Source: CAVQKZ01 sp963837325
GTDB taxonomy: Bacteria > Actinomycetota > Actinomycetes > Mycobacteriales > Jatrophihabitantaceae
Direction of reading: 5' to 3'
Assembly: GCA_963837325.1 (NCBI GenBank)
Contig: CAWIMV010000001.1
Span: 1,302,001-1,366,000, forward strand
DNA: 64,000 nucleotides
In this document: positions 39,463 through 47,963 of the stretch, in pieces
Layout of the letters: each line of letters opens with the position of its first letter
Position numbering within the stretch: the first letter of the stretch is position 1
The notes under the pieces: generated by a model
The model's input: the letters and a program-made list of their open reading frames with translations, nothing else
Databases searched by the model: none
What the model was told of the DNA's origin: nothing
Made by a program: the position numbers and the translations under genes

Positions 39463-41420
39463 GCGCCGCCGTCGCCGGACGGACGGGCGGGAATGGTGGC
39501 CCGCACCGTTGTGCCCAGACCCGGCGTCGACTCGACGTCGAGTTGCCCCCCGAGCGCACCCAGGCGGTCGCGCATGTTCATGAAGCCGTTACCGAGGGTG
39601 GTCGATGCCAGGTCGAAGCCCGCACCGTCATCGACCAGTTCGAAGCACAGGCCGGCTTCGTCCCCACGCACCTGCACCGCGACCGAGGCGCCCTCCCCTG
39701 CGTACTTGCCCGCGTTCTGCATGGCCTCGAGGCAGCAGAAGTAGGCCGCGGTCTCCACCTCCTCGGGATACCGTCCGGGCAGGTCGACGTCGACCGTGCA
39801 CGGCAGGGTCGATCGCACGGCCGCCGTGCGCAGGGCCTCACCCAGGCCGCGGTCGCGCAGCAACGGCGGGTAGATGCCGTGGGCCAACTCGCGCAACTCG
39901 CTGATGGTCACCTGCACGTCGCCGCGCAGCGCTTCGAGCAGACCCAGCACGGTTTCGGTCTCGCCGTCCTCGGCGATCTGGCGAGCCAGGCCGAGTTTGA
40001 CGGCTAGGGCGACGAGGTGCTGCTGCGCACCGTCGTGCAAATTGCGCTCGATGGCCCGGCGGGAGGAGTCGGCAGCCGTGACGATGCGCAGGCGGGAGGC
40101 CTGCAACTCCTCGTTACGCTCGGCCAGCTCGGCGAGGGACTCCTGCAGCGCCGAGTCCAGCCGAACGTTGTGCAACGCCAGCCCGAGCTGCCGGGCCAGT
40201 TCGACCAGCGCACGCTCGTCGTCCTCGCTGAACCCGGCCGCGTCCACCGGCCGCCGCACGACGATCAGCCCGAGCAGGGCCCCGAGGTGGGCGATCGGCA
40301 CGACCCGGTGCTCGCCCTTGGCCCCGGCCGAGGCCGCCAGCTGGGGCAGCCACACGGCGGTCCAGCCCGGACCGCCGATGCGAGCCCGCCCCACGACAAC
40401 GCGTTCGTGCTCACCGAGCTGCATCCGGCCCGGTCCCAGCGCCGGCACGCTCACCGCGCGGGTCAGCGCACCGTCGGTGCCGGTCCAGATCTCGGCCCCG
40501 GCACCGGCCATCGTCGCCCGCAGTGATTCGGCCAGCTGCAGCAGCAGTTCGTCCATCGGCACGACGCGGCTCATGCGCGCGCCGAACGTCGTGACCACCT
40601 CGTCCGGGGACGGCTCGCGCCCGGCCACCAAGCTCTCCGCCGAGCGGATCACGCGGTGGCGCACGGGTACCGCGAGCAGTGCCACGACGAACGCGGCGAC
40701 GAGGCTGGCCATCAGCACGCTGCGCTCATGTCCGCGCGGCGCGCCGTTGATGCCGACGATGACCACCAGATAGACGACCGCCACCAGCACGGCGACACCG
40801 GCTGCAGCGATCGCCTCGACCAGAGCGACCGCGGCGGCACGGGTGCTGGACACCACGGCGGCGCAGACCTGCCCGACCGGGATCAGCAGCAGACCGGCGG
40901 CCAGCCAACGCACCAACGGCTGAGGGGCGCCGGTCATCAAGTCCAACGTTGCGCAACCGGTATCGAAGGCCAGGGCCAGAACCGTTGCCGCAGCCAACCA
41001 TTGCAGCGAGCGCCGTTCGTCCAGCGTGGCGACGCGCAGCCGCAGCACGGCGGCGCAGCCGCCCACTACAGCCACGATCACCGCGGCGACGACGAAGGGC
41101 CCAGTCGCGGGGTCGCCGTCGCGGCTGGCCAGCAGCGCCACCCAGCCCAGCGCGGCGAGACTGGTCAGGCCGACCAGCACCCGCCGTGGTGCGCTGACCA
41201 GGCGTCCGGCCGGAAGCGCGAGGATGTAGCCGAACCAGGCCGCGATGATCAACGGGGTCAGCGGCGCCCAGGCCGCCGTCGCGGCATGCGTCGCCGCCAG
41301 GACAGCACACGTGAGCGCGAGCGGCCGTCGCTGCTGCGCCCCCGGGGCGCGCAGCACGGCGATTCCCGCCACCGCCCAGGCGAGCGCCAGGACGAGTGAG
41401 ATCACAGCGAGGTCATGCAC
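39459..41420 (-). CDS. Membrane sensor histidine kinase with GAF domain
   Basis: A 653-residue kinase of the HisKA_3 (NarX/DesK) group. About eight hydrophobic helices (residues 1-270) form the membrane part, then a GAF-like domain (about 285-420), a coiled helix (SALQESLAELAERNEELQ), the phospho-histidine in RRAIERNLHDGAQQHLVAL, and the ATP-binding domain (N-box MQNAGKYAG, G-box DDGAGFDL, and NMRDRLGALGG). It is the last gene of a minus-strand operon, three bases after the FtsX-type permease. Its likely partners are the three receivers nearby. Confidence 0.94.
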   Translation of the reverse strand: MHDLAVISLVLALAWAVAGIAVLRAPGAQQRRPLALTCAVLAATHAATAAWAPLTPLIIAAWFGYILALPAGRLVSAPRRVLVGLTSLAALGWVALLASRDGDPATGPFVVAAVIVAVVGGCAAVLRLRVATLDERRSLQWLAAATVLALAFDTGCATLDLMTGAPQPLVRWLAAGLLLIPVGQVCAAVVSSTRAAAVALVEAIAAAGVAVLVAVVYLVVIVGINGAPRGHERSVLMASLVAAFVVALLAVPVRHRVIRSAESLVAGREPSPDEVVTTFGARMSRVVPMDELLLQLAESLRATMAGAGAEIWTGTDGALTRAVSVPALGPGRMQLGEHERVVVGRARIGGPGWTAVWLPQLAASAGAKGEHRVVPIAHLGALLGLIVVRRPVDAAGFSEDDERALVELARQLGLALHNVRLDSALQESLAELAERNEELQASRLRIVTAADSSRRAIERNLHDGAQQHLVALAVKLGLARQIAEDGETETVLGLLEALRGDVQVTISELRELAHGIYPPLLRDRGLGEALRTAAVRSTLPCTVDVDLPGRYPEEVETAAYFCCLEAMQNAGKYAGEGASVAVQVRGDEAGLCFELVDDGAGFDLASTTLGNGFMNMRDRLGALGGQLDVESTPGLGTTVRATIPARPSGDGGA

Positions 41421-41423
41421 CGG

Positions 41424-43844
41424 CTACTCCGCCCGCAGGATGTGCGAGATCCGCAGTCGCGCGGCCCGCTGACCCGGCCAGGCGGCAAGCAGATTGGCGA
41501 CAACCAGCGCCGCCGGCCCGACCAGGAGCAGCACCCAGGCCGCGATCGGCGGGATGTACTGAAGAGGTGTGTAGTCGGCGACTGCGCGCCACACAGTGCG
41601 GCCGAGCGCCAGACCGACCGGCACGCCGAAGAGCAGCCCGATGACGGCCAACACGCTGGCCTGGGTCACGACCACCCAGCGGCATTGCCATTGGGTCATA
41701 CCGAGCGCGCGAAGCACGGCCAGATCGTGCGAGCGGCGACGCACCGCGGTGCCCAGGGCGTGTCCCACGGCCCCGACGGCGAGCAGGGCAAGGAAGATTC
41801 CGAGCACGATCGGCAGCAACCGCACCTGCCGGATCTCGGCCACCTCGGTGGGCAACTGCGCTGGCTCGAGACTGAAGCCCTGGGCGTGCGGAATCTGCGT
41901 CGTGATTCTCTTGGTGAGTGCGCCGGCGACGGCCATCGGATCGTGCCCGGCAACCGCGACAAGGAAGACGTGAAACTTGAAGCCGGTGAAGATCTTGTCA
42001 TAGCCGGCCGGCGTGACCCAACCACCGTCGGCGTACCCGTTGTGCGCACCTTCGGGGACCAGTCCGGCGCCGGTCACGGTGTACGAGCCGATCACGCCGT
42101 GCCGGCTGCCTTTCAGCTGCACATGCGATCCGACATGCGCATGCAGTGCCGACAACGTCCGGGGCGCCAGTAACACCTCGTTCGCCGAGGCCGGCATGCG
42201 GCCGGAAGTCACGACGACCTTGATCGGCTTGCGGCCCGCGGCGTACGTGTAGAGCGACACCGAGCCGTTGCCGTCGGGGCCGGTCGCGACCGACGTGCGC
42301 GCGTCGTCCAATCCGACGACCTTCTTGTCGGTGGCAAGCGCAGCGAGCACCTTGTCGGACGGCCAGAAGTCCTGATCGTTGAAGCCGGCGTAGGAGCCGA
42401 GCTGGAACGTCTGTCCGAACCGTTCGGGATGCGCCGACGCGTCGCTGACTCCCTGGGAGAATGTGAACGCGGCGACGATGCCCAGGACCCCGATGACGGC
42501 GCCGACGATCGCGGGTCGGGCCGGCACTGCGGTCCGCCCACGGCCGGACTCCAGGGCGAATCGAGTGCCGACGACCACCGGCACGCCGAATCCGGCATGC
42601 GCGACCGCAGATGCGATTGTCGATCGCCGGGCCGAGGCCGCTCGGCGCGCCGCCCCCAGCGCCAGCCACGCGGCCGTCGCGCTGCCACCGGCCACCAACA
42701 CTGCCACGACGGCCAGGGCCGGGCCGTACACCACCCAGTCGACGGATCGTCCCGGCGACGGCTCGAGCAGGTTCGCCGTCCCGATCGGGAAACGCTGCGA
42801 TGCGAAGTACGCCGCGGCGATTCCGGCCAGGGCACCGACGACGCCGACGATCGCCGGGCCGGTGCTGGCCGTGCCGATTGCTTGGCGCGGGGTCATCCCG
42901 AGGGCGCGCAGGGTCTGCAATTCAGCGGTGCTGCCGGCTGCGTAGCGCACGATGGCCTGTCCGACCAGGAACAGCGAAGCGACGAAGGCGGCAAGGGCGA
43001 AGGCCAGCAGGCAACGCGCCTCGAAGGCGAGTTGGCGCTGGACCTGCTGGAACTGCGCGGGCAGGTCCATGAAGTCGATGTCGGTTCGCTTGGTGATGCG
43101 GGCGACGTCATTGCGAAATTTCGGCAGAGCCGCTCCACCGCCGCGCAGCCGGACCAAGGCGTTGACGAAGCTGCTGTTGCCCTTGCTGTTCGGATCACCG
43201 ATCGTGTTGGCCGAGTAGCGGGCGACGACACCCGGAGACATCGTGATGACACCGGGCGAGCCCGGCCCGTCGGAGAACCACGGCGACGACACGACTCCGA
43301 CGATGCGCATCCTGATGTGCGGGCCGTCGAAACCGGCAGTCGCGTCCTCGTCATCCTCCGCGAGCTGCTTCGCCGTAGCCAGGTCGAGCATGACTGTGTC
43401 GCCGACGTTCTTGTGGAAGTTCTTCACGAACCGGCGGGAGACCACGACCTCGTCGGCGCGCTTCGGGTCGAACACCCGTCCGGCGAAGACGACTGGCTTC
43501 TCGATCGTGCGCATCACCGCGCTGTCAGCGGGCGGAAACGCATTCGCTTCCCCCGGTACGCCCTCGAACGCGAACGAGTAGTCGACCACGAACTTGGTCA
43601 GCGACTCGACCTCGGGTAGCCGGCTGATCTCGGTCCAGTCGAAGCCGGGCGTGTTGGCGAGTACCGCGGTCGTGGCGGGTCGGGTCCGGTCGGTCAACCG
43701 TTGCAGTGAACTCGCACCACGTCGCGCGCCGGCCGCGGCCGTGATTACCGTCGCGCTCGCGACGGCGATGAGCAGGGCCAGCACCGCCAGCGATCGCCAG
43801 CGCCGCCGCAACTCGAGCCGCAGCCAAGCGGCGATCAGTCTCAT
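41424..43844 (-). CDS. FtsX/MacB-type ABC transporter permease
   Basis: An 806-residue permease. A first helix (SLAVLALLIAVASATVI) is followed by an extracytoplasmic domain, a first FtsX bundle (from about residue 275), a further helix and external domain in the middle (LGIVAAFTFSQGV), and a second FtsX bundle (QVRLLPIVLGIFLALLAVGA onward). ATGA overlap with the ATPase gene upstream and a three-base gap to the kinase downstream indicate one operon. Such permeases export lipoproteins or peptides, or transmit force. With a kinase alongside, a sensing role is possible. Confidence 0.92.
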   Translation of the reverse strand: MRLIAAWLRLELRRRWRSLAVLALLIAVASATVITAAAGARRGASSLQRLTDRTRPATTAVLANTPGFDWTEISRLPEVESLTKFVVDYSFAFEGVPGEANAFPPADSAVMRTIEKPVVFAGRVFDPKRADEVVVSRRFVKNFHKNVGDTVMLDLATAKQLAEDDEDATAGFDGPHIRMRIVGVVSSPWFSDGPGSPGVITMSPGVVARYSANTIGDPNSKGNSSFVNALVRLRGGGAALPKFRNDVARITKRTDIDFMDLPAQFQQVQRQLAFEARCLLAFALAAFVASLFLVGQAIVRYAAGSTAELQTLRALGMTPRQAIGTASTGPAIVGVVGALAGIAAAYFASQRFPIGTANLLEPSPGRSVDWVVYGPALAVVAVLVAGGSATAAWLALGAARRAASARRSTIASAVAHAGFGVPVVVGTRFALESGRGRTAVPARPAIVGAVIGVLGIVAAFTFSQGVSDASAHPERFGQTFQLGSYAGFNDQDFWPSDKVLAALATDKKVVGLDDARTSVATGPDGNGSVSLYTYAAGRKPIKVVVTSGRMPASANEVLLAPRTLSALHAHVGSHVQLKGSRHGVIGSYTVTGAGLVPEGAHNGYADGGWVTPAGYDKIFTGFKFHVFLVAVAGHDPMAVAGALTKRITTQIPHAQGFSLEPAQLPTEVAEIRQVRLLPIVLGIFLALLAVGAVGHALGTAVRRRSHDLAVLRALGMTQWQCRWVVVTQASVLAVIGLLFGVPVGLALGRTVWRAVADYTPLQYIPPIAAWVLLLVGPAALVVANLLAAWPGQRAARLRISHILRAE

Positions 43845-44572
43845 AACGTGGTGCTGTCCGATTCAACCTGGCCGTCCCGCATGACGACTTGGCGATCTGC
43901 GCCCGCGGCCACGTCCTGAGCGTGCGTGACCATCACGATCGTCTGACCGCCGTCGTGCAACCGGCGGAACAGTTCCAGCACCTCTATGCCGCCGTCGCTG
44001 TCGAGCGCACCGGTTGGCTCGTCGGCCAGCAGCAGGGTCGGTGAGTTGACCAGCGCGCGGGCGATGGCCAGCCGTTGGCGCTGACCGCCGGAGAGCACGG
44101 CCGGCACCTGCTGCGCCCGGTCGCCCAGCCCGAGCAGGTCGAGCAGTTCCCGCGCCCGCAACTCGGCCGCCTTACGGCGCATCCCGCCCAGCACGGCGGG
44201 CAGCACGATGTTGTCCAGCGCACTCACCCCGTCCAGGAGGTTGAAGAACTGGAACACGATCCCGATGTGGTGCCGCCGGAACTTGGCCAGCCAGTCCTCG
44301 TCGCGGCCGTCGACGCGCTGCCCGGCCACCTCGACGGTGCCGTCGTCGACGGTGTCGAGCCCGGCAATGACGTTGAGCAACGTCGACTTGCCGCATCCCG
44401 AGGGACCCATGACGGCGACGAACTCGCCCGGTTGGACGTCGAGGTCGACGCCGCGCAAGGCCCGCACCGGCGCGAGCTCGGCGGCGAAGGTCCGGCGGGC
44501 GCCCCGGAGCCGGACCGCCAGCGGCACCTGCCCCGGCGGATCGGTCTCGGCTTGCTCCACTGCTGCGGTCAT
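43841..44572 (-). CDS. ABC transporter ATP-binding protein (LolD/MacB type)
   Basis: A 243-residue ATPase. Walker A is GPSGCGKST (56-64), the Q-loop VFQFFNLL, the signature LSGGQRQRLAIARAL, Walker B LLLADEPTGALD and the H-loop VTHAQD. It works with the FtsX-type permease encoded immediately downstream. ATG 44572 overlaps the receiver-cyclase stop as ATGA, and the gene's end overlaps the permease start likewise. Confidence 0.95.
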   Translation of the reverse strand: MTAAVEQAETDPPGQVPLAVRLRGARRTFAAELAPVRALRGVDLDVQPGEFVAVMGPSGCGKSTLLNVIAGLDTVDDGTVEVAGQRVDGRDEDWLAKFRRHHIGIVFQFFNLLDGVSALDNIVLPAVLGGMRRKAAELRARELLDLLGLGDRAQQVPAVLSGGQRQRLAIARALVNSPTLLLADEPTGALDSDGGIEVLELFRRLHDGGQTIVMVTHAQDVAAGADRQVVMRDGQVESDSTTL

Positions 44573-45909
44573 CGGGTCGCTCCCTGTTGTTGTGGTTCCG
44601 ATCGGGTCGGTGGGCCCAGGCGGTAGGCGGCGACGGGCGCGGCCCGGCCCTTCACGTCGCAGGCGCCGAGAGACTCCCACGTCCACCCGTGGTCGGCCAT
44701 GGTGACGGTGGCTTCGCTGGCCACGGTCGTGCCCGCCGGGCGGGCGAGGTCCTGCAACCGCTGCGCGAGATTCACCGTGTCCCCGACGACCGTGTACTCG
44801 AGTCGTTCCGTGCTGCCCAGCAACGCCGCGGCGACGTCACCGGTGGACAGGCCGATGCCCAGGCCGAACGGGGCCAGGCCCTGCCCGGCCCAGATCTCGT
44901 CGAGGTCGCGCTGCAGCGAGTGCATCGCGATCGCGGCTCGAACTGCGCTGGTGGCGTGGCCCGGGTGGGGATCCGGCGCCCCGAAGACGGCCATGACCGC
45001 GTCCCCCACGTACTGCATGACGGTGCCGCCCTCGGTCAGGATCGCCGCGTTCATCTGCTTGCGGTGCGCATTGAGCTGACCAGCGAGCACGGCCGGGTCG
45101 GCCCGCTCGGCGATGCCCGAGTAGCCGCGCACGTCCGACATGAGCACGGTCACGGTCAGCCGTTCGGTCCGGTCGATCGCTCCGCGGTCGGTGCGCAGCC
45201 GCTCGGCCAATCCACCGGGCAACAGCCGGGACAGGGTCTGGCCCTGTTCCTCGCGCTCGAGGATCGCCGAGTGCAGCGACCGCAGCCGTTGCAGCGCGTT
45301 CGCCTGGCCGGCTGACGCGCCCCGCGCCAGCGTCAGGAACAACTCCTCGATGGCGGCGTTCACGGCCTCGGGCGTGGCTCCGGTGGAAGTGGCGATCGCC
45401 TTCACCGGCCGGCCCTCGGCCACTTGGCGGAGCAGTTCTTCCTCATCGTCGCTGAGGGCGCCCTCGACGCGGGCCGGCGAGACGAGGGCCTGCACGATCT
45501 CCGGATCGAGCATCGACCCGCCGGTGGCGACCTCGCGGATCGCCCGCGCCAGCCGGTCGGAGTCGGCTACGCGGTCCTTGAGCAGGTACGCGTAGCCGGC
45601 CGCGCCGCTCGACAACAGTTCGACCGCATACTCGGGACTGTCGTACTGGCTCAGCACGACAACCCCGGTGCCGGGAAAGCGTTTGCGCACCTCCTTGGCT
45701 CCCTCGATGCCCTCGTTCTGGAACGTGGGCGGCATGCGGATGTCGGTGACCAACACCTGCGGGCACAAGGCCATCGCCTGGCTGATCAACTCGTCGTAGT
45801 CGCCGGCCACGCCAACCACGTCGACGGTGGGATCGCGGTGCAGCAGCGCGCGGACGCCCTCTCGCACGATGAGGTTGTCGTCGGCGAGCAGCACGGTGAT
45901 CGCATCCAC
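44569..45909 (-). CDS. Response regulator fused to class III nucleotidyl cyclase
   Basis: A 446-residue protein. A receiver (1-120; D56 acceptor; YLLKDRV lysine) is followed by a LuxR-HTH-like remnant (152-197, LSDDEEELLRQVAEGRPV), a helical linker (205-235), then a class III cyclase (245-430). Both metal aspartates are present (D259 in SDVRGYS, D303 in VGDAVMAVFG), as are the transition-state N380 and R384. The adenine-selecting lysine position holds Q299 and its partner T373, as in class IIIb, so the product (cAMP, cGMP or other) is uncertain. It is the first gene of the operon with the ABC transporter and kinase, and divergent from the cNMP-binding gene. Confidence 0.92.
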   Translation of the reverse strand: MDAITVLLADDNLIVREGVRALLHRDPTVDVVGVAGDYDELISQAMALCPQVLVTDIRMPPTFQNEGIEGAKEVRKRFPGTGVVVLSQYDSPEYAVELLSSGAAGYAYLLKDRVADSDRLARAIREVATGGSMLDPEIVQALVSPARVEGALSDDEEELLRQVAEGRPVKAIATSTGATPEAVNAAIEELFLTLARGASAGQANALQRLRSLHSAILEREEQGQTLSRLLPGGLAERLRTDRGAIDRTERLTVTVLMSDVRGYSGIAERADPAVLAGQLNAHRKQMNAAILTEGGTVMQYVGDAVMAVFGAPDPHPGHATSAVRAAIAMHSLQRDLDEIWAGQGLAPFGLGIGLSTGDVAAALLGSTERLEYTVVGDTVNLAQRLQDLARPAGTTVASEATVTMADHGWTWESLGACDVKGRAAPVAAYRLGPPTRSEPQQQGATR

Positions 45910-46041
45910 GCGTCTATTACGGACCCCAGCCGACTACACGGCAAGGTTGTTAGGACCAACGTGCACGGGGTGGTGGCATCACGGAGGATCTCGCGCTGCC
46001 CTACTCCCCCTTGGGCCGGACCAGGAATATCGTCGGTCGCC

Positions 46042-47082
46042 ATGAGAGTCGAATCGAGCGTGACCTCCCTGTCCTGGATCCCTTCCGAGGCAGTAACCGG
46101 TGTGATGAAAGCGAGCTTTGCGACCGGTTTGAGCCATTACGACGACCCGCCGGCGGCCGAGCTCGGGGACCTGAACGCGTTGCGGGATGCCGACGCGTTC
46201 CGGTTTGCGAATGTCCTGCACGCCTGGGCGGAATTCGACGGCACCCGCGTCGCCGGCCATGGGCAGAGCGGCGGAGTAGTGATGGGCTCGAGCACCGTGC
46301 GGCTCGGGCCGCTCGACGCCACGTTCGCCGCGGTCGAGATGCCTGATCTGCGACGCGCGCCGGAGGTTGGCGACGGCCAGGTCAGCTTCACCCAGACGAC
46401 TGGCGGACGTACGGCCCTGCCGCTGCCCCGCCGGATCAGCCGACCGCCGTTCGTTCGGCTCCAGGCCCCACTCGTGTGGACCACGCTGCGGCTGACCCTG
46501 CACTCCGACGGCCACTCCTCCGCCGAGCTCGTCGGCGCCAGCCCGTTCCCGCGGCATTGGGTCTACGACGACGCGGGCGCGCTGATCCTCAAGGCGGGAG
46601 TCGCCGACTGGCGGCAGTGGATCGGTCAGCCGTCGTGGTCGAAGACGCCCTGGGGCCAGGAGGATTCACCGGTTGTGGTCGCGGCGGCGGAGACGGCGCT
46701 CGAACGCGAGTTGTCCACCCTGTTGATGCACGGCGATCGCAAACCGAAGATCCGATCGCTTGCCGCCGGTGAGGCGCTGGCCACGCAGGGCGACCCGGGC
46801 GATTCGCTGTTCCTCATCCTCGACGGGGTACTCGACGTCACCGTCGACGGCCAGAGCGTCGGAGACCTCGGTCCCGGCGCAGTCGTGGGCGAGCGCGCGA
46901 TTCTGGAGTCCTCGCCGCGCACGGCGACCCTCACGGCCGTCACGGCGGTGCGAGTGGCCGAGGCACCGGCCGATGCACTCGACCTGGACGCCCTCGCCGA
47001 GCTGGCCCAGGGCCACCGGCGCGAGTTGGCCGACGACGCGGCTGTCGACCGGGAGCTGGCGGACGGCCCGTCTGCCCCATGA
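46042..47082 (+). CDS. Cyclic-nucleotide-binding-domain protein
   Basis: A 346-residue protein. Residues 1-230 form an unrecognised domain (SSVTSLSWIPSEAVTGVMK, then GSSTVRLGPLDATFAAVE). Residues 235-330 form a CRP-type cyclic-nucleotide-binding domain: GDPGDSLFLILDGVLDVTV and a phosphate-binding cassette GERAILESSPRTAT with E284 and R293, so binding looks intact. There is no helix-turn-helix, so it is not a classical CRP; the N-terminal domain is probably the effector. It is divergent from the receiver-cyclase (132 bases) and overlaps the hydrolase gene as ATGA. Confidence 0.88.
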   Translation: MRVESSVTSLSWIPSEAVTGVMKASFATGLSHYDDPPAAELGDLNALRDADAFRFANVLHAWAEFDGTRVAGHGQSGGVVMGSSTVRLGPLDATFAAVEMPDLRRAPEVGDGQVSFTQTTGGRTALPLPRRISRPPFVRLQAPLVWTTLRLTLHSDGHSSAELVGASPFPRHWVYDDAGALILKAGVADWRQWIGQPSWSKTPWGQEDSPVVVAAAETALERELSTLLMHGDRKPKIRSLAAGEALATQGDPGDSLFLILDGVLDVTVDGQSVGDLGPGAVVGERAILESSPRTATLTAVTAVRVAEAPADALDLDALAELAQGHRRELADDAAVDRELADGPSAP

Positions 47083-47921
47083 GGTTCGTCCCGCTGGGCG
47101 TCCGCGGATCGACGGCGGCGCCGGGCTCGGACTTCGTGCGTTACGGCGGCCACACCAGCTGCGTCGCGGTGCTCGCCGATGCCGACGATGTGCCCCACTT
47201 GCTGCTCGACGCCGGCACCGGGCTGCGAAGCCTGCCGACGCTGCTGGGTGAGCAGCCGTTCCGCGGCCGGATAGTGCTCAGCCACCTGCACTGGGACCAC
47301 GTGCAGGGGCTGCCGTTCTGTCCGTCCGTCGACCACCCGGCAGCCGAGGTCGAGCTGCTCATCCCCGTCGAGGACGCGAAAACCGACCCCGAGGCATTAC
47401 TGGCCGAAGCGTTCTCACCGCCGCACTTCCCCATCGGGCCGGGCGGCTTGCTCGGGGCGTGGACCTTCCGACGGCTTGGGCCCGGTCCCCTCGACGCCGC
47501 GGTGTCCGTCGCGCGGATCGCCCACAAGGGCGGCACCACGTTCGGCATGCGGGTAGCGATGGACGACGCGGTGCTGGCCTACCTGCCCGACCACGCCCTG
47601 CACCACGCCACTGCGGCCGCGGACCGCACCGCCGCAACCGAACTCGTCACCGGGGCCGACGTATTGCTGCACGACGGTCAGTTCGTGGCGGAGGAGGAGG
47701 ACATCGCCCGTGAATACGGGCACGCGACGGTCGATACCGTGTTGGATTTCGCCGACTCCTGCCGGGTCGGTGCGGTCGTGCTGACCCACCACGGCCCGAA
47801 CCGCACCGACGATGAGCTCGACAAGCTCGCCGGGCGGTTCCGGCGCACCCGGCAAGGCCGGCCGGTCACATTCGCGTCACAGGACACCCTCGTCAAGGTC
47901 GATACTGCAATTCTGGCCTAG
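47079..47921 (+). CDS. Metallo-beta-lactamase-fold hydrolase, PhnP/cyclic-phosphodiesterase-like
   Basis: A 280-residue zinc hydrolase. The N-terminal VRGSTAAPGSDFVRYGGHTSC is characteristic of the PhnP/cyclic-phosphodiesterase-like branch, HLHWDH (69-74) is the HxHxDH metal motif, and LLHDGQF and LTHHGPNRTDDEL give further metal ligands. Members cleave phosphodiesters, including cyclic ones. It is coupled to the cNMP-binding gene and lies beside a cyclase, so breakdown of the cyclic nucleotide is a reasonable inference, though not shown. Confidence 0.9.
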   Translation: MRFVPLGVRGSTAAPGSDFVRYGGHTSCVAVLADADDVPHLLLDAGTGLRSLPTLLGEQPFRGRIVLSHLHWDHVQGLPFCPSVDHPAAEVELLIPVEDAKTDPEALLAEAFSPPHFPIGPGGLLGAWTFRRLGPGPLDAAVSVARIAHKGGTTFGMRVAMDDAVLAYLPDHALHHATAAADRTAATELVTGADVLLHDGQFVAEEEDIAREYGHATVDTVLDFADSCRVGAVVLTHHGPNRTDDELDKLAGRFRRTRQGRPVTFASQDTLVKVDTAILA

Positions 47922-47963
47922 AGCCACGCTCGTGTGACAGCGTTGTCGATCGAGGAGGACCCG

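Noticed and set aside
45910..46041. CRP-like binding site in the gap between cyclase and CNB genes
   Set aside because: The best candidate (GTGGTGGCATCAC) does not fit TGTGA-N6-TCACA, and the CNB protein has no HTH.
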